From assembly GCA_964420405.1 (NCBI GenBank), contig CAYQTL010000071.1, positions 1-27,232 of the forward strand: a stretch of 27,232 nt of DNA, written 5' to 3'. The notes beneath the pieces were generated by a model, which was given only the letters and a program-made list of their open reading frames with translations, did no database searches and was not told the DNA's origin. The stretch is from CAYQTL01 sp964420405. Its GTDB lineage: Bacteria; Acidobacteriota; Thermoanaerobaculia; Thermoanaerobaculales; Sulfomarinibacteraceae. Position numbers and translations under genes: made by a program. Positions 23,104-27,232 of this stretch are shown here, piece by piece (the stretch's first letter is position 1; each line of letters begins with the position of its first letter).

Positions 23104-23170
23104 CGCCCGCTTCCCGGGTCGCCCGCCACCCGCAGCACCGGCCACCCGCAGCGCCGGCCTCCGGCCGGCA
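23096..23170 (+). repeat. REP-like remnants at the 3' end of the Ser/Thr kinase gene
   Basis: CCCCGTAGCGCCCGCTTCC at 23096-23114 matches the first half of the 38-bp unit and supplies the kinase stop codon. At 23148-23170, CAGCGCCGGCCTCCGGCCGGCA is a second copy whose hairpin GCCGGCC-TCC-GGCCGGC (23153-23169) has compensatory changes relative to GCCAGCT-TCC-AGCTGGC elsewhere. It could serve as a transcript 3' end. Confidence 0.7.
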
Positions 23171-23305
23171 GGAACAGGATGGTGTGCGCGAGTCGGCCTG
23201 CCACGCCAGCCGGCATGCACCCGATCTCGCTGCCACCCGATGGACTCGTACCCGCCCCGGATGCGACCGCCGAGGTCCCCTGCGGGCTCGCTCCGGAGGA
23301 ACGGC

Positions 23306-23336
23306 CTGCGACGCCTGCCGGCCGAGAGCCGGCGCC
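23306..23336 (-). repeat. REP-like hairpin, reverse orientation
   Basis: Read on the minus strand, GCGCCGGCTCTCGGCCGGCAG is a further member of the same hairpin family with a variant loop. It lies about 40 bp beyond the stop of the MtfA-type gene, between two convergent genes, where a terminator would be expected. Confidence 0.55.
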
Positions 23337-23376
23337 ACGGATCCGACTCCAGCCGGCACGACGCCGGCCGACGCCG

Positions 23377-24252
23377 TCATGACCCGCTGCCGCGCCCCTT
23401 GCGCAGCCGGCGCTCCTGCTCGCGGCGGCGCTTCCGGCGCTCGCGGCCGCTCGCGGCGGCCTGCGTCTCGCGCTTCGGCGGCGGCGGCCACGTCGCCGGA
23501 TCCTGGCCGTAGTACCACACCAGCACGTCGTACAGCTCCGGGTGGTGGGCCTTGAGGTACGCCCCGCGCTCGAAGAACGACTCGGTGGCCACCGAGAAGA
23601 ACTCGGCCTCGTCCTCGGCGCCGTAGCTGTCGAGGGCCTTGACCCGTCGCCCGCGGTCCACCTCCTGGCAGAACCCGTCGTAGGCCGCCAGGAACGTGTC
23701 GAGCCGCCGCACCGCCTCCGGCTTGCCGCCCTCGAAGCCGCCCGGGTCCGACGTCAGCACGTCCACCAGGTCGACCTGGTGCGCCATCTCGTGCAGCACC
23801 AGGTTGCGGCCGTTCAGGGTCCGGGCGTCGGTGGTCAGCTCCTGCCACGACAGCACGACGATCCCCCGCTCCCACGCCTCGCCCTCGCGCTCGTCGACCT
23901 CCTCGGTGACGATCCCGGCCTCGTCCTCCCACACGTCGGGCGCGCGGTAGCCCGTCGGGTAGACCAGGATCGAGCGCACGTGGTCGAGGGCGTCGACCGT
24001 CCGGCCCAGGGTCAGCACGCACGCCTGCGCCGCGATCACCGCGCACATCCCCTCGTCCAGCGCGATGCCGCCACACGGCTCCCAGTACCGCTCGGCGATG
24101 AACAGCCGCAGGTCGTCCTCGAGGCGGGCGCGCTGCTCTGTGGGAACCGCACCCCACAACGCCACGTCCAGCTCGAGCCGGATCCGAAGCTCGTCCGGGA
24201 ACGGCTCGGCGAGGATCTTCGCCCGCTTGCGCTTGCGCAGGAACCCGAACAT
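23377..24252 (-). CDS. M90 family zinc metallopeptidase, MtfA type
   Basis: The product has 291 residues. The zinc motif is HEMAHQVD, with His154, Glu155 and His158. The third ligand is Glu217 in AEFFSVATESFFE; the 63-residue spacing from the first His equals that of E. coli MtfA (His149 to Glu212). Blocks typical of the family are also present (VYPTGYRAPDVWEDEAGIV, VVLSWQEL, NLVLHEMAHQ). E. coli MtfA is a cytosolic aminopeptidase that also binds Mlc and affects sugar transport control; whether that applies here is unknown. The C-terminus adds a highly basic tail (RRKRRREQERRLRKGRG), which is unusual. ATG at 24252 is preferred over an upstream GTG that lies within the ribosome-binding site. 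Confidence 0.93.
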   Translation of the reverse strand: MFGFLRKRKRAKILAEPFPDELRIRLELDVALWGAVPTEQRARLEDDLRLFIAERYWEPCGGIALDEGMCAVIAAQACVLTLGRTVDALDHVRSILVYPTGYRAPDVWEDEAGIVTEEVDEREGEAWERGIVVLSWQELTTDARTLNGRNLVLHEMAHQVDLVDVLTSDPGGFEGGKPEAVRRLDTFLAAYDGFCQEVDRGRRVKALDSYGAEDEAEFFSVATESFFERGAYLKAHHPELYDVLVWYYGQDPATWPPPPKRETQAAASGRERRKRRREQERRLRKGRGSGS

Positions 24253-24284
24253 CGGGGCTCGCACCTCCTCCGCGACCGGGCCTC

Positions 24285-24290
24285 ACTGTA
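24285..24290 (-). promoter_or_regulatory. -10 box upstream of the MtfA-type gene
   Basis: TACAGT on the minus strand, in the context TGTACAGTG, 33-38 nt upstream of the ATG at 24252. GGAGG lies between, with a rather long spacing of 11 nt to the ATG. Confidence 0.45.
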
Positions 24291-24450
24291 CACATCACCG
24301 CTGCGCTCCCGCGACCTTCGACGCCCAGCCACGGGCAGGCCGCCCCGAGCGAGGAGGTCCACCGCCGAGGCGGCGGAGGAGGGCACCCGAGAATCCCCGC
24401 CTCCGGCGCGCCGACGCCGCGCCGGCCCACACACGCAGCGGCCAGGCCGG

Positions 24451-24783
24451 CTAGGGGATCATCCCGCGGCCCTCCCCGGTGGCGACGGCGCCGCCGCGGG
24501 AACGGCCACGGGGTCCCGGGTGGCTGCTGGTCGGGACGTGTGCCTGGGGGACTCGCTCGTCCGGCCCCAGGGAAGCCCGCGGCCGCAGTCGGCCGTTTGC
24601 GCCACTGCGCCGTCGCGCCGCGGCCAGCAGCACGACTCCGCAGATCGCCGCGATCGCCGCGGCGGCGAACGGTCGCCGCCGCCACACCGGCACCTCCGGC
24701 CGCTCCCACACGAGCACGATGTCGCAGGTCGGGCAGCGTCCGATCCCGTCGCGGTACTCGCCCCGGCAGCCCGGACACCACAT
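24451..24783 (-). CDS. small zinc-ribbon membrane protein
   Basis: A 110-residue protein that opens with a zinc ribbon, MWCPGCRGEYRDGIGRCPTC (Cys3, Cys6, Cys17, Cys20), followed by DIVLV, a form widespread in short membrane proteins of GC-rich bacteria. One membrane helix follows (about 40-60, PFAAAAIAAICGVVLLAAA), then a basic, low-complexity tail. I chose ATG at 24783 because AGGAGG precedes it at the right distance; an upstream in-frame ATG at 24807 would have to translate the ribosome-binding site. The four cysteines probably bind zinc. No partner is evident; the neighbour at 24987 is divergent. The function is unknown, and the tail may be less conserved than the ribbon. Confidence 0.72.
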   Translation of the reverse strand: MWCPGCRGEYRDGIGRCPTCDIVLVWERPEVPVWRRRPFAAAAIAAICGVVLLAAARRRSGANGRLRPRASLGPDERVPQAHVPTSSHPGPRGRSRGGAVATGEGRGMIP

Positions 24784-24941
24784 ATCCGCCTCCTCCTGCT
24801 CGTCCATCTCCGCCTCGTCCGGTTCATCCGGGACAACGGGTCTTCGCGGTGGCAGGTTCGCGTGTCGGGCGGTGCTGTGGACGCTGCGGTCCGGCCAGCC
24901 GGTCGCCCGGCGCATCCCGAGACTCCGTCTCGCTCGTCTGC

Positions 24942-24947
24942 TATGCT
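24942..24947 (+). promoter_or_regulatory. -10 box upstream of the four-helix membrane protein
   Basis: TATGCT on the plus strand lies 40-45 nt upstream of the ATG at 24987, with GGAGGGG in between. Confidence 0.4.
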
Positions 24948-24986
24948 GCAGCCATCAGTCCGAGTGCGGAGAAGGAGGGGATGACC

Positions 24987-25445
24987 ATGGCCGTCACCGA
25001 GCCGTCCGGCGGCGAAGCGCGTCGCGGCACGCCCGTACACCTGTGGATCGTGGGAGGCCTGTCACTGCTGTGGCACCTGATGGGGGTGTTCGACTACCTG
25101 GCGACCCAGCTGCAGCTCGAGTTCTACATGTCCCAGTTCACCGAGGCCCAGCTCGACTACTTCTACGGCTTCCCGGCGTGGGCCGTCGCCGGCTGGGCGT
25201 TCGGCGTGTGGGGCGCCTTCGCCGGCTCGATCGGCCTGCTCCTGCGAAGGGCCTGGGCGCGCTGGGCGTTCGTGGCGTCGATCGCCGGAATGGCGATCAG
25301 CTCGCTGTACACGCTGGTCCTGTCGGACGGGCTCGCCCTGATGGGCGGCCCGGGCGCGCTGGCGTTCACGGTGATCGTGTGGATCGTCGCCATCTTCCTG
25401 CTCGTCTACTCGTGGAAGATGACCACCCGCGGCGTGCTGCGCTGA
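24987..25445 (+). CDS. four-helix integral membrane protein of unknown function
   Basis: The product has 152 residues and four hydrophobic helices (about 17-37, 63-85, 92-112, 120-143). Between helices 1 and 2 is a conserved-looking loop, DYLATQLQLEFYMSQFTEAQLDYFYGFPAWA; similar loops occur in a family of small hypothetical membrane proteins, sometimes labelled sugar transporters without evidence. I chose the second of two close ATGs (24987 rather than 24981), because AGGAGG is 8 nt from it but too close to the first. The gene is transcribed alone and followed after about 120 bp by the REP-like tandem array. Function unknown. Confidence 0.82.
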   Translation: MAVTEPSGGEARRGTPVHLWIVGGLSLLWHLMGVFDYLATQLQLEFYMSQFTEAQLDYFYGFPAWAVAGWAFGVWGAFAGSIGLLLRRAWARWAFVASIAGMAISSLYTLVLSDGLALMGGPGALAFTVIVWIVAIFLLVYSWKMTTRGVLR

Positions 25446-25564
25446 GCTCCTCCGGGAGCCACGGAAGGACTGGCGCGACGCAGCGCGGGAACCTGTGACG
25501 CCGCTGCCCGTGGCGCACGCGCCAGCGGCCGCTGCACGCCGCGCCGGCAGTCCTCGCGCGCGAG

Positions 25565-25717
25565 CCCGTAGCCGCCAGCTTCCAGCTCCCACGCTTCGCA
25601 GACCCCGCAGCGCCAGCTTCCAGCTGGCTCGCTTCGCAGACCCCGTAGCGCCAGCTTCCAGCTGGCACGCTTCGCAGGCCCCGTAGCGCCAGCTTCCAGC
25701 TGGCACGCTTCGCAGGC
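25565..25717 (+). repeat. 38-bp REP-like tandem array, four copies
   Basis: Units start at 25565 (39 bp, with substitutions), 25604, 25642 and 25680; the last two are identical. Each reads CCCGTAGCGCC, then AGCTTCCAGCTGGC, then CGCTTCGCAGGC, and contains the hairpin GCCAGCT-TCC-AGCTGGC (for example 25688-25704). There are no unique spacers, so this is not a CRISPR array. Confidence 0.93.
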
Positions 25718-25723
25718 CGATGC

Positions 25724-25840
25724 GGGCTCCCGCAGATCGACACACCAGGCTCGAACGTCGCCTGCCGGCTGGCCGGCGCTACGGGGGCTCTCGCAGATCG
25801 GTGCACGTGGCTCGAACGTCCCCTGCCGGCCGGCAACGTC
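25724..25840 (+). repeat. 61-bp degenerate tandem repeat following the REP-like array
   Basis: GGGCTCCCGCAGATCG at 25724 and GGGCTCTCGCAGATCG at 25785 start two related units. Both continue to GGCTCGAACGTC and CCTGCCGGC. The first unit recurs at 27131-27182 next to the other REP-like pair. Confidence 0.8.
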
Positions 25841-25923
25841 CAGACTCTGCCACGCCGTACGGGGGCCGCCTGTCGCCGCCCTTGCCGCGGGTCCTGCCGC
25901 TGCCACTGGTCCCAACCGCCACC

Positions 25924-25949
25924 ATCGGGAACGGGATCGGGTTCGGGGG
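25924..25949. repeat. GGGATC-type array in the repeat depot
   Basis: ATCGGGAACGGGATCGGGTTCGG on the plus strand gives four G-runs at six-base spacing. It is not close to any gene start. Confidence 0.75.
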
Positions 25950-25980
25950 CGCGGGCGACCGGCCGCCAGAGCTCGAGGGA

Positions 25981-26033
25981 GATCCTTCGACTCCCGCCAC
26001 GCCTCCGGGGTGTCGCTCGCTCAGGATGACGGG
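25981..26033 (-). repeat. CATCCTGAGC dispersed repeat, copy 3 (reverse)
   Basis: Read on the minus strand it begins CCCGTCATCCTGAGCGAGCG and ends GGAGTCGAAGGATC. The ends match copies 1 and 2; the 20-odd bases inside differ. Confidence 0.7.
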
Positions 26034-26254
26034 GGACGCGGCCGTCTGCACGCCGTGATCGTGAACCCAGCCCCCGACGCTGACCAGGCACGACGCTCCG
26101 GCCCATGCCATGGTCGGCGCCACGGGTCCACTTCTTCGCCAGGTCTCCCCCCGGGGTCGAGGACGTGCCCGCGGGATCGAAGTGCCGCCCTGGAGACAGG
26201 CTGCTGCGAGGCTCGTCCATCCAGAGGCTCGCGACGGCTGAGCGTTCTCGGCCG

Positions 26255-26938
26255 TCAGAACTCGAGCTCGAGCGCCTCGCACAGGAAGCGCACATACGGC
26301 GCCGTGGGGCGGAACGCGGCGGCGACGCGATCCACCACGTCGTGGGCCAGCACGTCGGCCTCGGACAGCTGGCAGAAGGTCACGTGGTCCTTGCGCTTGA
26401 GATCCTCGACCAGGGGATGGTCGGCGTCGTATCCCCGAGGAACCCGTTTCAGGCTGTCGCCGCCCCGCCGCATCGCCGGGCTCGTGCCCTCCACCGCCGC
26501 CACCGCCCCGCACCAGCCGCCGGGATCGTCCACGATGGCGTCCCGCACCCGCTGCAGCGTCGCCCCGTCCGGCCGCCAGATCCCGGCGCCGCAGAAGACC
26601 TCGCCCGGCTCGAGGTGGAGGTAGAAGCCTGGAGCGTGCACATCCCTTCCCTCGCGGTGCCGGAACTGGGCCGCGGCGTGGGTCTTGTACGGCCGCTTGT
26701 CCTTCGAGAACCGCGTGTCCCGGTAGATCCGGAACATCGAGCCCCCGCTCGGGCGCGGGTCGGCGACGAACGCCGGGCTGATCTCGCCGAGCGGAGCGGC
26801 GAACGCGGCGATGAAGGCCAGCAGCGGCTCCTGCACCACCTCGCGGTAGCGGGCCTTGTGGTCCTCGAACCACTCCCGATCGTTGTTGTCGGCGAGCTCC
26901 CGCAGGAACCCGAACAGCTCTGGGTCGAAGAAGGCCAC
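26255..26938 (-). CDS. DUF2461 domain-containing protein
   Basis: A complete 227-residue member of the DUF2461 (TIGR02453) family. Hallmarks are the N-terminal FFDPELFGFLRELADNNDREWFEDHKARY, then MFRIYRDTRFSKDKRPYKTHAAAQFRH (about 68-95), GFYLHLEPGEVFCGAGIWRPDGATLQRVRDAI and the C-terminal LKRVPRGYDADHPLVEDLKRKD. The family is widespread in bacteria and some fungi; no biochemical role is established that I can cite. Start is GTG at 26938, with GGGAGGGG just upstream and a TAGAAT -10 box at 26968-26973. The gene is bracketed by nearly identical direct repeats (25644-25759 and 27051-27166). Confidence 0.93.
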   Translation of the reverse strand: MAFFDPELFGFLRELADNNDREWFEDHKARYREVVQEPLLAFIAAFAAPLGEISPAFVADPRPSGGSMFRIYRDTRFSKDKRPYKTHAAAQFRHREGRDVHAPGFYLHLEPGEVFCGAGIWRPDGATLQRVRDAIVDDPGGWCGAVAAVEGTSPAMRRGGDSLKRVPRGYDADHPLVEDLKRKDHVTFCQLSEADVLAHDVVDRVAAAFRPTAPYVRFLCEALELEF

Positions 26939-26967
26939 GGTCCCCTCCCGGTGCGGCGGCGGCGGAC

Positions 26968-26973
26968 ATTCTA
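26968..26973 (-). promoter_or_regulatory. -10 box upstream of the DUF2461 gene
   Basis: TAGAAT on the minus strand, 30-35 nt upstream of the GTG at 26938, in a GGTAGAATG context. Confidence 0.5.
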
Positions 26974-27050
26974 CCCGCGGACGCCTCCAGGGCTCCGGCG
27001 TCGGTGCGCAGCGTCCCGGGAGCGCCGGTCTCCTCGCAGCGCCGGCCGGA

Positions 27051-27182
27051 CGTAGCGCCAGCTTCCAGCTGGCACGCTTCGCAGACCCCGTAGCGCCAGC
27101 TTCCAGCTGGCACGCTTCGCAGGCCGATGCGGGCTCCCGCAGATCGACACACCAGGCTCGAACGTCTGCGTGCCGGCTGGCA
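27051..27182 (+). repeat. second composite REP-like repeat: two 38-bp units plus the 61-bp unit start
   Basis: CGTAGCGCCAGCTTCCAGCT begins at 27051 and again at 27089, followed by GGCCGATGCGGGCTCCCG and on to GGCTCGAACGTC. Positions 27051-27166 match 25644-25759 at 115 of 116 bases in the same orientation. It continues towards the right edge of the window, and no gene is seen after 26938. Confidence 0.92.
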
Positions 27183-27232
27183 ACCCACCGGAGGGAGCGG
27201 TTGCGGTTGAGGCCACTGGGGGTCGAAGAGGG

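Larger units (their letters stand above)
25446..26254. other. 809-bp gene-free repeat depot
   Basis: No credible gene is found between the convergent genes ending at 25445 and 26255. In order it holds the 38-bp tandem array (25565-25717), two copies of a 61-bp GGGCTC-CGCAGATCG unit (25724-25840), a GGGATC-type array (25924-25949) and a reversed CATCCTGAGC element (25981-26033). Open frames across it are repeat translations. Confidence 0.8.

Noticed and set aside
24784..24807. Starting the zinc-ribbon protein at the upstream ATG (24807)
   Set aside because: The extra eight codons are the AGGAGG ribosome-binding site of the ATG at 24783 read as protein.
25565..25717. The 38-bp repeats as a CRISPR array
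   Set aside because: The units abut directly with no spacers, no cas gene is near, and the same unit is scattered singly elsewhere.
25366..26295. A minus-strand frame across the gap at 25446-26254 encoding repeated CQLEAGATG segments
   Set aside because: The peptide is a translation of the 38-bp REP-like array and the neighbouring repeats; it has no domain or ribosome-binding site.

Overview
The window is GC-rich DNA (roughly 70% or more by eye) from a Gram-negative bacterium. Outer-membrane (TonB-dependent) and periplasmic proteins show the envelope type. ELWxxDGT repeats, a DGFESGD C-terminal tail, DUF3014, a SbsA-like Ig (Big_5)/esterase protein and a four-cysteine PAS kinase, together with many short intergenic repeats, fit an Acidobacteriota genome, perhaps Thermoanaerobaculia-like. 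That placement is inference; no rRNA, tRNA or marker gene is present to test it. I support 22 protein genes, 20 on the minus strand. Only the Ser/Thr kinase gene and one small membrane-protein gene are on the plus strand.

Metal-uptake operon (6624 down to 1189, minus strand). A NikR repressor with all four nickel ligands is followed, with stop/start overlaps or 1-nt gaps, by a TonB-dependent receptor, a metal-binding protein, an ABC ATPase, an ABC permease and a SAM methyltransferase. A perfect NikR-type operator (GTATTAC-N13-GTAATAC) overlaps the presumed promoter of nikR. The simplest reading is a self-regulated nickel (or cobalt) import route from outer membrane to cytoplasm, built from a ZnuABC-type rather than a NikABCDE-type transporter. 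A DUF3014 membrane protein (1022 to 246) follows with its own promoter.

Exported redox cassette (11292 down to 6888, minus strand). Five overlapping genes encode a TPR/beta-barrel protein, a rhodanese-like protein without its catalytic cysteine, a MauE/DoxX-like membrane protein, a DsbA-like protein with CPYC, and a secreted thioredoxin-fold protein with only one active-site cysteine. Its role is unknown; it is the least explained gene set here.

Single genes (18607 down to 11499): a secreted esterase with three SbsA-like Ig domains, an orphan CheR-type methyltransferase, a META-domain lipoprotein and a 902-residue ELWxxDGT repeat protein. Signalling pair (18959 to 23103): a soluble histidine kinase with a four-cysteine PAS domain, divergent from a transmembrane Ser/Thr kinase with a large extracytoplasmic region. 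Tail (23377 to 26938): an MtfA-type M90 peptidase, a zinc-ribbon membrane protein, a four-helix membrane protein and a DUF2461 protein.

Repeats occupy most gaps. CCCGAT hexamer arrays lie 31 to 86 bp upstream of four minus-strand genes, always with the G-rich, quadruplex-capable strand as the coding strand. A 38-bp REP-like unit shows compensatory stem changes between copies, sits at the stop codon of at least two genes and forms a tandem array at 25565-25717. A third family begins GTCATCCTGAGC and ends AGTCGAAGGA. No CRISPR array, transposase, integrase or RNA gene was seen.
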